64,000 bases of DNA from Rhizobiales bacterium SYSU XM002 (GCA_009846685.1 VWVY01000001.1:841335-905334), one strand, 5' to 3'. Positions 1 through 8,744 are shown, counted from the stretch's first letter. Notes: generated by a model from the letters alone, not told the origin. Translations and numbers: made by a program.

Positions 1-1
1 C

Positions 2-355
2 GAGATGGTGACGACCACGCTCAAGCGTGACCGCCTCGCCAACCAACTCACCTGGCTCGCCAATCGCGACATCCTCAATCTACCCGAAGACCGCCGGCAC
101 GATCGTATCGTTCCGCGCAACCCGCGCGTGGACGTGCGCAACCTTTCGGACGCAGGCACCATTACGGCCGGGCACATCATCGATATCTCGCGCTCAGGCG
201 CTGCGGTCTCGGTCAAGGGCGATTTCAAGGTCGGCGACGAGATTGTTCTCGGAACGACGCCGGCCTTCGTGGTCCGCGCCTTCGACGGCGGGGTCGCGAC
301 TGAATTCCATGCCGCTGTTCCGGATGCCATGTTCAGCGTCGAAATCCGCCTCTAA
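2..355 (+). CDS. PilZ domain protein, 5'-truncated by window edge
   Basis: The C-terminal part of a PilZ protein, which binds cyclic di-GMP and passes the signal to motility or envelope targets. Counting from the first Met at base 5, it has the RxxxR half of the site at R34-R38 and the DxSxxG half at D60-G65 (DISRSG). The preceding stretch, residues 6-30, looks like the linker between two PilZ domains, and the frame is open to the window edge, so the real start and probably a first PilZ domain lie outside. A strong terminator follows 22 bases after the stop. The domain is clear; its target is unknown. Confidence 0.85.
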   Translation, partial: EMVTTTLKRDRLANQLTWLANRDILNLPEDRRHDRIVPRNPRVDVRNLSDAGTITAGHIIDISRSGAAVSVKGDFKVGDEIVLGTTPAFVVRAFDGGVATEFHAAVPDAMFSVEIRL

Positions 356-734
356 GCACTACGTCGACCGGATCGAGGCCGCGCATTCGCCCTGCGCGGC
401 TTTTTTATGCCCGTTTTTCAGATTTTCCCGATCGGTGCTCTGCAGCCGAATTGCCGCTGTTTCTGACAGGCTCAACAAGATCATAAGGCGCGAAGTAAAC
501 AGAGGTTAATTCCTATACAGACAATTTTATCGCCTCGCAGCGGGATGGAAATTTTTTCGTTACATATCAATCTACTAGATAGATAATTTTTCATTTCCCG
601 GAAACAACACGTGATTTAACTTCTTCTCAAGCTTAGAAAACCCTTAAATCGAAGCCAAAATTACAAGCACTAAAAATCGGGCGATGTGAAAAGTCTGCAT
701 GCCATCTCTTTCCGTGACGAACGGGAGGGGTTCC
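356..734. other. intergenic region, AT-rich in its second half
   Basis: No convincing gene lies here. The first 50 bases hold a terminator for the PilZ gene. Bases about 500-690 are clearly richer in A and T than the surrounding genes, as expected for a promoter or regulatory region of the downstream BTLCP gene, but I see no -35/-10 pair good enough to mark. A GGGAGGGG ribosome binding site ends the region at about 723-730. Confidence 0.5.
378..406 (+). terminator. Rho-independent terminator after the PilZ gene
   Basis: Perfect 8-bp stem GCCGCGCA/TGCGCGGC (378-385 and 393-400), a 7-base loop, then six T residues (401-406). It lies 22 bases downstream of the PilZ stop on the same strand. Confidence 0.9.
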
Positions 735-1334
735 ATGAAGACCAACGCAGTCAAGTTTATCGCAGTAATAACGTTTGGAGTGCTTGCGGGTACTTCGGTG
801 CAGGCTCAGACGACCGGTTCCATCGGTGTCTCGACTTCGCCCCCGATTGGTTTTGTGCAGTTCTGCCGCGACAATCCGCAGGACTGCGAGAACCGGACCT
901 TTGAACGTTCCAGCATCGCGCTCAACGAAGCGAGCTGGCGGAAAATCGTGAAGATCAATGCGGATGTGAACCGCGAGGTGGTCGCCGTCACGGATCAGGA
1001 ACATTGGGGTGTTCCGGAGCACTGGGGTTACCCTGATGATGGCAAGGGCGATTGCGAGGATTTCGTTCTCGAAAAGCGGCGCCGCCTCGTCAAGGCGGGT
1101 TTCCCGGCCAACACGCTGCTCATCACGGTCGTCCGCGATCAGAAGGGCGACGGTCACGCGGTGTTGACGGTCAAGACCGACCGGGGCGACTTCGTGCTCG
1201 ACAATCAGGAAGGCAAGATCCTGGCGTGGCGTGATACCGGCTATCGCTACATCAAGCGCCAGTCCGACGAAAACCCGACGCGGTGGGTCTCGCTCGGCGG
1301 CATTGACACCCGCACTGTCGCCTCGAACCGCTAA
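735..1334 (+). CDS. BTLCP family transglutaminase-like cysteine proteinase
   Basis: A 199-residue exported protein of the bacterial transglutaminase-like cysteine proteinase family (DUF920). A signal peptide covers residues 1-25 (ending VQAQ). The catalytic triad is visible: Cys107 in GDCEDF, His141 in DGHAV and Asp156 in VLDNQ. The start at 735 is preferred over an in-frame ATG at 699 because GGGAGGGG lies just upstream of it and the signal peptide then begins at residue 1. Related proteins include LapG-type adhesin proteases, but no LapD or giant adhesin gene is in this window, so the substrate is unknown. Its nearest downstream feature is a bidirectional terminator. Confidence 0.88.
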   Translation: MKTNAVKFIAVITFGVLAGTSVQAQTTGSIGVSTSPPIGFVQFCRDNPQDCENRTFERSSIALNEASWRKIVKINADVNREVVAVTDQEHWGVPEHWGYPDDGKGDCEDFVLEKRRRLVKAGFPANTLLITVVRDQKGDGHAVLTVKTDRGDFVLDNQEGKILAWRDTGYRYIKRQSDENPTRWVSLGGIDTRTVASNR

Positions 1335-1409
1335 CGGCCGGGGTCAAGGAGCTTTCGCAGGTTCGGTCAGGTCCCCACCCCACCCCGTCCCCCCCGGATC
1401 GGGCTTGCG

Positions 1410-1455
1410 AAAAAAGGGCCGGCTCGCGTCACCCGCGGGCCGGCCCGATCTTTTT
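1410..1455. terminator. bidirectional terminator between convergent genes
   Basis: Perfect 8-bp stem GGGCCGGC/GCCGGCCC (1416-1423 and 1439-1446), with A residues at 1410-1415 on one side and T residues at 1451-1455 on the other. It can therefore serve both the plus-strand BTLCP gene and the minus-strand carbonic anhydrase-like gene, whose stop codon overlaps the T tract. Confidence 0.85.
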
Positions 1456-1985
1456 CAATCGATACGCTTCATACCGCGGATGAAACGCTTGAAGTTGCGT
1501 GCATAGCCTGCGGCAGATCCCTTCAGTCCCTCAAGCGCTTTCTCGTCGAGCGTGCGGACCGCCCGCGCAGGCGAGCCGACAATCAGCGAATTCGGCGGGA
1601 ACTCCTTGCCCTCGGTGACGAGCGCTCCTGCGCCCACCAGCGACCCTGCTCCAATCTTCGCGCCGTTGAGAATAATCGCCCCCATGCCGATCAGCACGTG
1701 ATCGCCGAGCGTGCAGCCGTGCAGGATCGCCCCGTGGCCAATCGTGCAGCCCCGCCCCGTCGTCAGCGGATACCCCATATCGGTGTGGAGCGTCGAATGC
1801 TCCTGGATGTTGGTCTCGGCACCGAGCGTGATGGTCTCGTTGTCGCCGCGCAGCACCGCGCCAAACCAGATGCCGACATTATCGCCGATCACGACCTTGC
1901 CGATCACATGCGCATCCGGCGCAACCCAATAACGCCCCTCGCCCGGTGTCTGCGGTTGATGGTCGTCGAGCGCGTAGAGCGGCAT
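1455..1985 (-). CDS. gamma-carbonic anhydrase-like hexapeptide-repeat protein
   Basis: A 176-residue left-handed beta-helix protein of the gamma-class carbonic anhydrase family (YrdA/PaaY group). Hexapeptide repeats run through about residues 20-140. Three histidines in the metal-ligand pattern are present: His67, His84 and His89 (the HxxxxH pair in GHGAILHG). The full family length is present, with a helical C-terminus rich in basic residues. Members of this group are often called carbonic anhydrases, but many lack measured activity, so CO2 hydration is possible rather than shown. Confidence 0.88.
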   Translation of the reverse strand: MPLYALDDHQPQTPGEGRYWVAPDAHVIGKVVIGDNVGIWFGAVLRGDNETITLGAETNIQEHSTLHTDMGYPLTTGRGCTIGHGAILHGCTLGDHVLIGMGAIILNGAKIGAGSLVGAGALVTEGKEFPPNSLIVGSPARAVRTLDEKALEGLKGSAAGYARNFKRFIRGMKRID

Positions 1986-2052
1986 GGAAATCTCCGGGTT
2001 CGTTTCAGGTAGCCGAGCTTACCGGCGTCTCCACCAAAACGCGCCAAAAAAA

Positions 2053-2373
2053 TCAGCCCGAGAAACCGGAGAAAGCTTTCATCACCTGATAGCCGAGCGC
2101 GATGGCCCAGAACGAGGCGATGATCGTCGCCAGCGTGACGAAATGGATCGGCCTGCGTTCGAACTTCCGTCCACGCAGGGTGTTACGCATGATGATGGCC
2201 GGCCCGGTGACCGCCAGCAGCGGGATGGCCGCAACCAGCCCCGGACCGCCGTTCATCAGCAGGCTGAAGCTTGCCGGGCGGGCGCGCAACGCGCTGTAGA
2301 GCGCGGAAACGAAACCGGCGAGGGCGAAACCGACAGCAAGAGCGAGAAAGGAATCGAGCTGGCTCGGGGACAT
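2053..2373 (-). CDS. small conserved-type membrane protein of unknown function
   Basis: A 106-residue protein with three likely membrane helices: about residues 7-27, 44-62 and 80-98. A basic loop (RGRKFERR) sits between helices 2 and 3. A CGGAG ribosome binding site lies ten bases upstream of the ATG. It resembles a small membrane protein family of Hyphomicrobiales, possibly DUF6949, but I am not certain of the family. No function can be inferred from its neighbours. Confidence 0.65.
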   Translation of the reverse strand: MSPSQLDSFLALAVGFALAGFVSALYSALRARPASFSLLMNGGPGLVAAIPLLAVTGPAIIMRNTLRGRKFERRPIHFVTLATIIASFWAIALGYQVMKAFSGFSG

Positions 2374-2511
2374 GACGCAACACTCCGTGAGGCTTGGGCC
2401 GAGGTTTCCTCAACGGCAGCAAGCACCATGCCTATCGATAACGCGTCAGTTTGGTTCAAATCGACCGGATTTTTAAGATTTGGTTAACCACGTTGGCCCC
2501 TTACTCCCAAT

Positions 2512-3153
2512 ATGAAGCAACTCGTCCTCGCCATCGGGTTTCTCGGCGTCGCGCTCGGCGCGAATGCGGCCCTGCTGATGCGCAAGGAAACGACGCGCGA
2601 GGAATTCGCCGGCACAAGCCGCGTGTTCATCGGCGGGCGCAACCTTGATATCCCCCGAGCCCTGTTCCGCGATCGCGCGCAGATGGCGGGGGGGCGGCTC
2701 GACCGGCTTGATCTTGCTGTAAGCCCGTTCGATTTCTCGCCGCTCCCGCCCCCCTCGCCCAAGGTCGCGCGGGACTTGATCCCGGACAGCGTGACCCTCT
2801 CGATCGCCCCGAAAGGCGATGCGCCCGATCCGGCCGACATGTTCCAGAACGTCTACGCCCGGTTTTTCTCGCGCGAGAACTGGTCAAACCCCGGCGGGTT
2901 GGTGATGCGCCGCTTTCGTGCGGGCACGCCCTACGAGGATCGGGAAATCTATATCGGCGCGGGCGGCACGAAGCTCTTCGTCGCGCTTTGCCCGGTCGAT
3001 GTCGTCGCGCGTGAGATCGAGCCCTGCACGGCAACCGTGCGGCAGGACGGGTTCGATATCGAAATGCGGTTTCATGCCCGGCATCTGCCGGACTGGCGAC
3101 GGCTGACGAACGCGACTGTCAAGCTCGCCAGCGCCGTTCTCGCTGCGCGCTAG
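2512..3153 (+). CDS. exported or membrane-anchored hypothetical protein
   Basis: A 213-residue protein with an N-terminal hydrophobic segment (residues 3-22) that could be a signal peptide or a single anchor. The rest appears soluble, with a proline-rich stretch at about residues 77-84 (PLPPPSPK) and two cysteines, at about residues 160 and 168. I do not recognise a domain. It is divergently transcribed from the small membrane protein at 2053-2373, and its stop lies nine bases from the stop of the convergent DUF3126 gene. Confidence 0.6.
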   Translation: MKQLVLAIGFLGVALGANAALLMRKETTREEFAGTSRVFIGGRNLDIPRALFRDRAQMAGGRLDRLDLAVSPFDFSPLPPPSPKVARDLIPDSVTLSIAPKGDAPDPADMFQNVYARFFSRENWSNPGGLVMRRFRAGTPYEDREIYIGAGGTKLFVALCPVDVVAREIEPCTATVRQDGFDIEMRFHARHLPDWRRLTNATVKLASAVLAAR

Positions 3154-3162
3154 ATCGCCGGA

Positions 3163-3372
3163 TCAGTCGAGATCGGTGTCGAGGATCGCCATCTCGAAGA
3201 AATAGGACTTGTCGCCGTCCTCGTTATCCTCGGAAATCACGCCGATGAACTCGTCGCCGAGATAGACTTCCGCACTGTCTTTCTTCTTCGGACGCGCGAC
3301 CACGCGGATCGCCGCATTCGAGAAAGTGCGCCGCATATAGGCCTCGACCTTGGCCAGATCCGCTTTTTCCAT
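3163..3372 (-). CDS. DUF3126 family protein
   Basis: A 69-residue acidic-tailed protein that matches the DUF3126 family throughout, including the conserved blocks VEAYMRRTF, RPKKKDSAEVYLGDEFIGV and the terminal FEMAILDTDLD. It is compact and cytosolic, and the family has no established function. Alphaproteobacteria typically carry one copy close to cysE, as here, where cysE lies upstream on the same strand with a gap of about 125 bases. Confidence 0.88.
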   Translation of the reverse strand: MEKADLAKVEAYMRRTFSNAAIRVVARPKKKDSAEVYLGDEFIGVISEDNEDGDKSYFFEMAILDTDLD

Positions 3373-3496
3373 TTTTACGCCCCGTCACGTTGCGCCCGCC
3401 AGTTGGAACCAGAATCGGGCAAGTTCATGACCCTCGATTGCCACGCCATGATGCCGTGAACAATCGAAAATGCACGCCGCAACGCGACAAGAGGGG

Positions 3497-4321
3497 TCAG
3501 ATGCCGGTGCCGATCACCTGATCCATCGCCCGGGAAGGCTCGGCGCAGCCAGCCTCGCCGACAATCCGCGCCGGAACACCGGCGACGGTCTTGCAGGCCG
3601 GGACGGGCTGGAGAACCACCGAGCCGGCCGCCACACGGGCGCAATGCCCGATCTCGATATTGCCGAGAATCTTCGCGCCCGCGCCGATCAAGACACCGCG
3701 TCGGATCTTCGGATGTCGGTCGCCATGTTCCTTGCCGGTGCCGCCAAGCGTAACGCCCTGCAGGATCGATACGTCGTCCTCAATCACCGATGTTTCGCCA
3801 ACGACCAGCCCGGTCGCATGATCGAAGAAGACACCGCGTCCCATCGGCACCGCCGGATGGATATCGGTCTGGAACACGGCAGAGGAGCGGCTTTGCAGAT
3901 AAAGCGCGAAATCACGGCGCCCCTGCGCGAGCAGCCAATGCGCAAGCCGATGCGTCTGGATCGCGTGGAAGCCCTTGAAATAGAGTACCGGCTCGATCAG
4001 CCGGTCGCAGGCCGGATCGCGGTCGATCACCGCCATCATGTCGGCGCGCAGCACCTCGCGCCAGATCGGCTGCGCTTCCGAAAAATCGTTGAACGCCTGC
4101 CGGATCAGACTCGCGGAAAGGTCGGGATGGTCGAGCCGTTCGGCGATGCGATGCGCAACCGCCTCTTCGAGCGAGCGCTGCTGAAGGATCGTCGCCAGCA
4201 CCAGACCTGCAAGCGAGGGCTCGGAAATCCGGACCTGTTCCGCCTCCTGACGCAGCCGTTCCCAGGCGGGATCGAGTTGCGGCAGCGCGCGGTTGCGGTC
4301 GGCGGATGGACTCGCGGGCAT
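3497..4321 (-). CDS. cysE: serine O-acetyltransferase CysE
   Basis: Transfers acetyl from acetyl-CoA to L-serine, the committed step of cysteine synthesis. The 274-residue protein has the alpha-helical SATase N-terminal domain (about residues 15-150), then left-handed beta-helix repeats with the family signature around GRGVFFDHATGLVVGET and LGGTGKEHGDRHPKI. The start at 4321 is chosen because AAGGAG lies six bases upstream; an in-frame ATG at 4360 has no such site. The C-terminus ends in Ile, the residue type that CysE uses to dock into cysteine synthase (CysK). Confidence 0.95.
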   Translation of the reverse strand: MPASPSADRNRALPQLDPAWERLRQEAEQVRISEPSLAGLVLATILQQRSLEEAVAHRIAERLDHPDLSASLIRQAFNDFSEAQPIWREVLRADMMAVIDRDPACDRLIEPVLYFKGFHAIQTHRLAHWLLAQGRRDFALYLQSRSSAVFQTDIHPAVPMGRGVFFDHATGLVVGETSVIEDDVSILQGVTLGGTGKEHGDRHPKIRRGVLIGAGAKILGNIEIGHCARVAAGSVVLQPVPACKTVAGVPARIVGEAGCAEPSRAMDQVIGTGI

Positions 4322-4449
4322 GACGGGCTCCTTGCGCTCGTTCAGGGGCGAACGGATCATACCCCAAACATGGCGTCCTGGCGATAACCGGCAAGGGCTG
4401 CGAGACCGGTTCAGACGTTACGCGGTTAACACAATCCGGTGAGCGCCGC

Positions 4450-5229
4450 TCACCCGCGCTTGCTCCGCAGTTCCTCGTAAAAGGCGAGAACCGCCGCGCG
4501 GTGGCTGCGATCGCCCACCGCGAGGTTGTGGTCACGCCCTTCGATCGCGAATGCGCGCGCGTCCGGCATCATCGCGACGAGCGGCTCCGGCGGCCCGGCG
4601 ATCGGATCGTTGGTGCCGACGGCAACGAGCGTCGGCGTCCGGAGGCGCTTGACCTCGTCGCGGTCCATCACCTGTCGTGAGCCCCGGATGCAGGCCGCGA
4701 GTGCGGCGAGGTCCTGCCGGTTCTTCTCGGCGAAGGTGCGGAACATCAGTTGCGTCGGGTCGGTGATGTTTTCCGGGTCGTGCCGTTCCAGCGCCTCAGC
4801 GATGCCGAGCGGCAGACCGACACCGTCGACGAGATGGATTCCCAGCCCGCCCATCGCGAGGCCGAGAATACGCCCGGGATGATCGAGCGTCAGGAAGGCG
4901 GAGATTCGCGCGCCCATCGAATAGCCCTGCACGAAGGTGCGCTCGATCCCGAGATGATCGAGCAGGGCAAGCGCATCGCTCGCCATCCGGTGCGTCGAAT
5001 AGGCCGCGGGCTGATGCGGCTTGTCGGAGGCGCCGTGGCCACGGTTCTCGATCGCGATCACGCGGTAGCCGGCCTCGCCCAGGGTCTTGAACCATCCGGG
5101 AAAAACCCAATTGACCTCGATCGAGGACGCAAAACCGTGGATCAGCAGCACGGGCGTGTCGTGCCCGCTCGTGTTCCGTTCGTCGCGGTAGGCAAGGCGA
5201 AGCCCGTCATGGATGAAGGTCTGGATCAT
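4450..5229 (-). CDS. alpha/beta hydrolase
   Basis: A 259-residue cytosolic alpha/beta-hydrolase. The oxyanion HG motif is at residues 31-32, the nucleophile is Ser104 in GYSMGA, the acid is Asp in GTNDPIAG, and the general base is His in GRDHNLAVG. The start at 5229 (MIQTF) is preferred to 5316 because the extra 29 residues are not hydrolase-like, although its ribosome binding site is weak. The substrate cannot be read from the sequence. It is divergent from the zinc-finger gene at 5372. Confidence 0.8.
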   Translation of the reverse strand: MIQTFIHDGLRLAYRDERNTSGHDTPVLLIHGFASSIEVNWVFPGWFKTLGEAGYRVIAIENRGHGASDKPHQPAAYSTHRMASDALALLDHLGIERTFVQGYSMGARISAFLTLDHPGRILGLAMGGLGIHLVDGVGLPLGIAEALERHDPENITDPTQLMFRTFAEKNRQDLAALAACIRGSRQVMDRDEVKRLRTPTLVAVGTNDPIAGPPEPLVAMMPDARAFAIEGRDHNLAVGDRSHRAAVLAFYEELRSKRG

Positions 5230-5371
5230 GCAGCCGGGGTAGCCGCCTTCGGCTTGTCGCGCAAGCGGGCCGCTTCTAAGGTCAGGCGTGGACGAGCGAA
5301 CGTAGGGCTTGGACACGCGGAAACTTGGGTCTATTCAGAAAGGACTCAAGCGGCCTTCGAGGAGAGAGATC

Positions 5372-5620
5372 ATGGCGGAGCACGCGGTGCCCCATTTCCA
5401 CAACAACGCCGGGCTCGCGACCATCGCGGTCGGCTCGAAGGAATTCATGTGCATCGGCGCGAAGCCTCCCTTCGATCACCCGCATGTCTACCTCGACATG
5501 GGTTCGGACAACGAGATCATCTGCCCGTATTGCTCGACGCTTTACCGCTTCGATGCCGCGCTGAAGGCCGGGCATTCCAACCCGGAAGATGCCGCCTATT
5601 CCCATCACGAAGCGGCCTGA
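5372..5620 (+). CDS. CHCC zinc-finger domain protein
   Basis: An 82-residue protein of the zf-CHCC family, related to the small zinc subunit of mitochondrial complex I (NDUFS6). The metal ligands are Cys27, one of His36/His38, Cys51 and Cys54 (CPYC). The start at 5372 has a GAGGAGAGAG site upstream; an in-frame ATG at 5309 does not. The downstream monooxygenase begins 19 bases after the stop, so the two may be cotranscribed. No nuo genes are in this window. Confidence 0.85.
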   Translation: MAEHAVPHFHNNAGLATIAVGSKEFMCIGAKPPFDHPHVYLDMGSDNEIICPYCSTLYRFDAALKAGHSNPEDAAYSHHEAA

Positions 5621-5639
5621 GGAGCCTCAAGGCGCCACC

Positions 5640-6896
5640 ATGCCCGACGAAGGCCCAGAACCGGGACAAACTCCGGAAAAGCCATTTGATCGCAAGCCCC
5701 ACGGCCTGATCGCCGGGGCCGGCATCGGCGGGCTCGCGGCAGCTCTTTTTCTCGCGCGCGCCGGCTGGCGGATCACGATCGCGGACCGCGAGCCGGCGCT
5801 TCTGGAAGTCGGCGCCGGTCTCCAGCTCGCCCCCAACGCGACACGCCTGCTCAAGGACATCGGCATCGTCGATGATCTCGACGACATCGCCGTCGAGCCG
5901 AGCGGCCTGCATGTCCGGCTAGGGCGTGATGGGCAGACCGTGAGCCGAACCCCGCTCGGTCGGTCCGGCGAATCCCGCTTCGGAGCCCCGTTTCTCGTCG
6001 TTCACCGGGCCGATCTCCAGAACGCGCTCTTGCGCCGGGTTGAGCAGGAGCCCGCAATCGAGCTGCAGCTCGGCCTCCGGCTCGTTGATATCCGCGAACG
6101 CGAGGACAGCATCGCCGGACTTTTCATCGACGCGCACGAACAGGAAACCCGCTTCGAAGCCGATCTCCTCGTCGGCGCGGACGGACTCTGGTCGAAGGCG
6201 CGCAGCCTTGCGGGGCTCCCGTCCCCGACCCGCTATTCCGGAAAAACGGCCTGGCGTACGCTGATCCCGCGCGACGAGGCGCCGCTCTTTGCGCGTGAGG
6301 CCGAGGTCAATCTCTGGCTCGGGCCTGATGCGCATATCGTCCATTATCCGGTGTGCGGCGGACACGAGATCAATGTCGTCGCCATCATCGAGGACGACTG
6401 GCGCGAGGAAGGGTGGTCTGCCCCCGGCAATCCGGACATCGTCAATTCCCGCTTCCGGAACTGGAACACGAAAGCGCGCGATCTCATCGCCGCCGCCGCG
6501 AGCTGGAACCGCTGGGCGCTGATCGACCGCGCGCCGGAAGGCCGCTGGTCGCGCGCGCGGATGACGTTGCTCGGCGATGCCGCCCACCCGATGATGCCGT
6601 TCCTCGCGCAGGGCGCCAGCCAGGCGATCGAGGATGGTGCGGCGCTCGCGGTCCTGCTCGGCGGCATCGCGCCGGAGGGCTCCGCCCTCGCCGGCATTCT
6701 CAAACGCTACGATGCCCTGCGCATCCCCCGCACCGCGCGCATCCAGAAGGAAGCGCGGCGTCAGGGCACGATCTACCACCTCGACGGTGCGGCCGGCTGG
6801 ATGCGGGATGCGGCGCTGCGCCTCCTGCCGACGGATGCCCTGCTTCAACGTTATGACTGGCTGTTCTCGCATGATGCCCGCCAGATATCGACCTGA
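5640..6896 (+). CDS. FAD-dependent monooxygenase (salicylate/3-hydroxybenzoate hydroxylase type)
   Basis: A 418-residue group A flavin monooxygenase. The N-terminal Rossmann motif is GAGIGG, the DG motif is in LVGADGLWSKAR, and the GD motif that binds the FAD ribityl chain is in LLGDAAHPMMPFLAQG. Such enzymes hydroxylate aromatic rings using NAD(P)H and O2. The substrate here is open, since no ring-cleavage genes are next to it. The start at 5640 avoids overlap with the zinc-finger gene; an in-frame ATG at 5589 would overlap it by 32 bases. Confidence 0.85.
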   Translation: MPDEGPEPGQTPEKPFDRKPHGLIAGAGIGGLAAALFLARAGWRITIADREPALLEVGAGLQLAPNATRLLKDIGIVDDLDDIAVEPSGLHVRLGRDGQTVSRTPLGRSGESRFGAPFLVVHRADLQNALLRRVEQEPAIELQLGLRLVDIREREDSIAGLFIDAHEQETRFEADLLVGADGLWSKARSLAGLPSPTRYSGKTAWRTLIPRDEAPLFAREAEVNLWLGPDAHIVHYPVCGGHEINVVAIIEDDWREEGWSAPGNPDIVNSRFRNWNTKARDLIAAAASWNRWALIDRAPEGRWSRARMTLLGDAAHPMMPFLAQGASQAIEDGAALAVLLGGIAPEGSALAGILKRYDALRIPRTARIQKEARRQGTIYHLDGAAGWMRDAALRLLPTDALLQRYDWLFSHDARQIST

Positions 6897-6914
6897 CGGG
6901 GACCTCCCGGTGGC

Positions 6915-7832
6915 ATGACGGCGACGCTCGAAACGCCCCCGTCCCCCGTCGAAGCGGCATCGGAGCGGCGTCGGCGGCTGATCGCCATCGCATTGATGTG
7001 CGGCGCCTTCGCCTGCTTTTCCGCGCTTGATGCCACGGCAAAATGGCTCTCGCCCCGGATCGGCGTGATCGAGACGACCTGGATCCGTTATGTCTCCAGC
7101 TTCCTTTTCGTCTCGATACTGCTCAATCCCTGGTCCTTCCCGACCATTGCGGAGACGCGCCGGCCCTGGACGCAGGGCATCCGTTCGCTCGCCCTCCTCG
7201 CCTCGACGGTGTTGAATTTTCTCGCCCTGCAATACCTCCAGTTGACCGAGACCATGACGATCATGTTCACGCAGCCGCTGATCGTAGCGCTGGTTTCGGG
7301 TCCGTTGCTCGGCGAGTGGCCCGGCCCGCGTCGCCTCGCCGCGATCGGCGTCGGCTTTCTCGGGGTCGTGCTCATCACCCGCCCCGGCGCTGGCGGCATC
7401 CATTGGGCGGCAATCTACTCCTTTATCGGGGTAGGAGCCTACGCAGCCTACTCGATCATGACACGAAGCCTCGCCAAGGATGACCCGTCCGAGACGACGA
7501 TGTTCTATTCCGCTGCCGCTGGGATCCTTCTGCTGACGCCCGCAATCCCCTTCATCTGGCACGCGACGCCGGATCTCAAGACACTGGGGTTGATGGTGCT
7601 GGTCGGTTTCTGGGGCGCGCTCGGCCACTGGCTGCTGATCCTCGCGCACCGACATGCCTCGGCCGCAATCCTCGCGCCGTTCCTCTACACGCAGATCGTC
7701 TGGATGATCCTGCTCGGCTATGTCGTGTTCGGGGATGTTCCTGATCTCTGGACCCTGGCGGGCGGTGCGATCGTCATAGCCTCGGGCATCTACCTTTTTC
7801 ACCGTGAGCGGGTGCGCCGCATTTCCCGCTAA
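6915..7832 (+). CDS. DMT superfamily (EamA) transporter
   Basis: A 305-residue inner-membrane protein with about ten hydrophobic segments and two EamA repeats (about residues 22-150 and 165-298). After a basic N-terminal tail (ASERRRR), the first helix begins at about residue 22. EamA proteins export metabolites or amino acids; the substrate is not readable. It lies 18 bases after the flavin monooxygenase stop on the same strand, so cotranscription is likely. Confidence 0.85.
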   Translation: MTATLETPPSPVEAASERRRRLIAIALMCGAFACFSALDATAKWLSPRIGVIETTWIRYVSSFLFVSILLNPWSFPTIAETRRPWTQGIRSLALLASTVLNFLALQYLQLTETMTIMFTQPLIVALVSGPLLGEWPGPRRLAAIGVGFLGVVLITRPGAGGIHWAAIYSFIGVGAYAAYSIMTRSLAKDDPSETTMFYSAAAGILLLTPAIPFIWHATPDLKTLGLMVLVGFWGALGHWLLILAHRHASAAILAPFLYTQIVWMILLGYVVFGDVPDLWTLAGGAIVIASGIYLFHRERVRRISR

Positions 7833-7928
7833 GTCGATTGTTTCGGCCACGAATATTTAAATTGTTCGCTTTATGGTGCTGTCGATGGCCATACGGGCCA
7901 ATCAGACAAAGGCCACGCAGGTCGCACC

Positions 7929-8333
7929 ATGCAGTCGGAACACCGAACCAGTCCGCGCGTTCGCAGCTTTCTGCGGGGCGAGATCATTCACTCGAATGGC
8001 TCGTCGAAGACTGAGTGCGTCGTGCGCGATCTTTCTGAAGGCGGCGCCCGTGTCGAAGCCCCCGCGACCGTCACCGTGCCGGAGTTCTTCGAGCTTCACA
8101 TTCCGCTGCGCAATGCTGTCTATCGCGCGCAGATCGTCTGGCAGCACGGCCAGGAACTCGGCCTTCAGTTCGCGAAGCCCGAGGCAAAAGGCGCCAGAAT
8201 CCCGGACGAGAAGAGTTCCGACGTGAAACTCCGGATGCTGGAACTTGAAAACGAGGTCTCCAAACTCCGCGTCCAGCTCGCGGAAATGCGTCGTCTTGTC
8301 GAGCATGTCGTTGGCGACAGGATGACCGGTTGA
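7929..8333 (+). CDS. PilZ domain protein with C-terminal coiled coil
   Basis: A 134-residue cytosolic cyclic-di-GMP receptor type protein. Both halves of the binding site are present: R6-R10 (RTSPR) and DLSEGG at about residues 38-43. After the PilZ barrel, residues 98-126 form a probable coiled coil with heptad leucines (MLELENEVSKLRVQL), suggesting a dimer or a partner-docking helix. The next gene, another PilZ protein, starts 54 bases downstream. Confidence 0.87.
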   Translation: MQSEHRTSPRVRSFLRGEIIHSNGSSKTECVVRDLSEGGARVEAPATVTVPEFFELHIPLRNAVYRAQIVWQHGQELGLQFAKPEAKGARIPDEKSSDVKLRMLELENEVSKLRVQLAEMRRLVEHVVGDRMTG

Positions 8334-8386
8334 AGGACAACCGGCGAGAAGGATCAACCGCCGGAAAATCCCAGAAGGGAAAATCG

Positions 8387-8656
8387 ATGCAGAACAAGCG
8401 AGCCGAGCTCCGCAATCCCAGCTTTCTCCGTGCCGAGATCATCCTTGGAACGAACGTGCCGCCGGTTCCCGCCGAGGTGCACGATATCTCGGATCGCGGC
8501 ATGCGGCTCGTGGTCGAGAAGCCGGAAGCCCTGCCGGGCGAATTCATGGTATCGATCCCGCGCCGTCGCCTGCGCGAATTCGTCGAGGTCGTGCGTCGCG
8601 ATGAAGGTTCGGTCGGCGTGCGCGTCCAGCCCCTCAAACGCACCGCGATCGTCTGA
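8387..8656 (+). CDS. single-domain PilZ protein
   Basis: An 89-residue protein that is almost only a PilZ domain. R5-R9 (RAELR) and DISDRG supply the cyclic-di-GMP contacts. The start at 8387 follows an AGAAGGGA site; the longer frame from 8330 would overlap the preceding PilZ gene. The protein has no output domain, so it probably acts by binding a partner. Its stop is only one base from the 3' end of the tRNA-Leu gene on the opposite strand. Confidence 0.85.
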   Translation: MQNKRAELRNPSFLRAEIILGTNVPPVPAEVHDISDRGMRLVVEKPEALPGEFMVSIPRRRLREFVEVVRRDEGSVGVRVQPLKRTAIV

Positions 8657-8657
8657 T

Positions 8658-8744
8658 TGGTGCGGACGGCGGGGGTCGAACCCGCACAGCCTTGAGGCCG
8701 AGAGATTTTAAGTCTCTTGCGTCTACCGGTTTCGCCACGTCCGC
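8658..8744 (-). tRNA. tRNA-Leu (anticodon UAA)
   Basis: A class II tRNA of 87 bases including an encoded CCA end (8658-8660). The acceptor stem GCGGACG/CGTCCGC pairs perfectly (8738-8744 with 8662-8668). The anticodon arm is AGAGA-CTTAAAA-TCTCT, with anticodon TAA at 8708-8710. A long variable arm (CGGCCTCAAGGCTG region) and a GGTTCGACCC T arm follow. It reads UUA codons, and probably UUG by wobble. Confidence 0.96.

Noticed and set aside
3470..4387. A 305-codon plus-strand frame opposite cysE
   Set aside because: It is the complement of a clear serine acetyltransferase and has no motifs.
5919..7850. A 643-codon open frame on the minus strand
   Set aside because: It is antisense to the flavin monooxygenase and the DMT transporter, both of which have clear motifs; its own translation has none.
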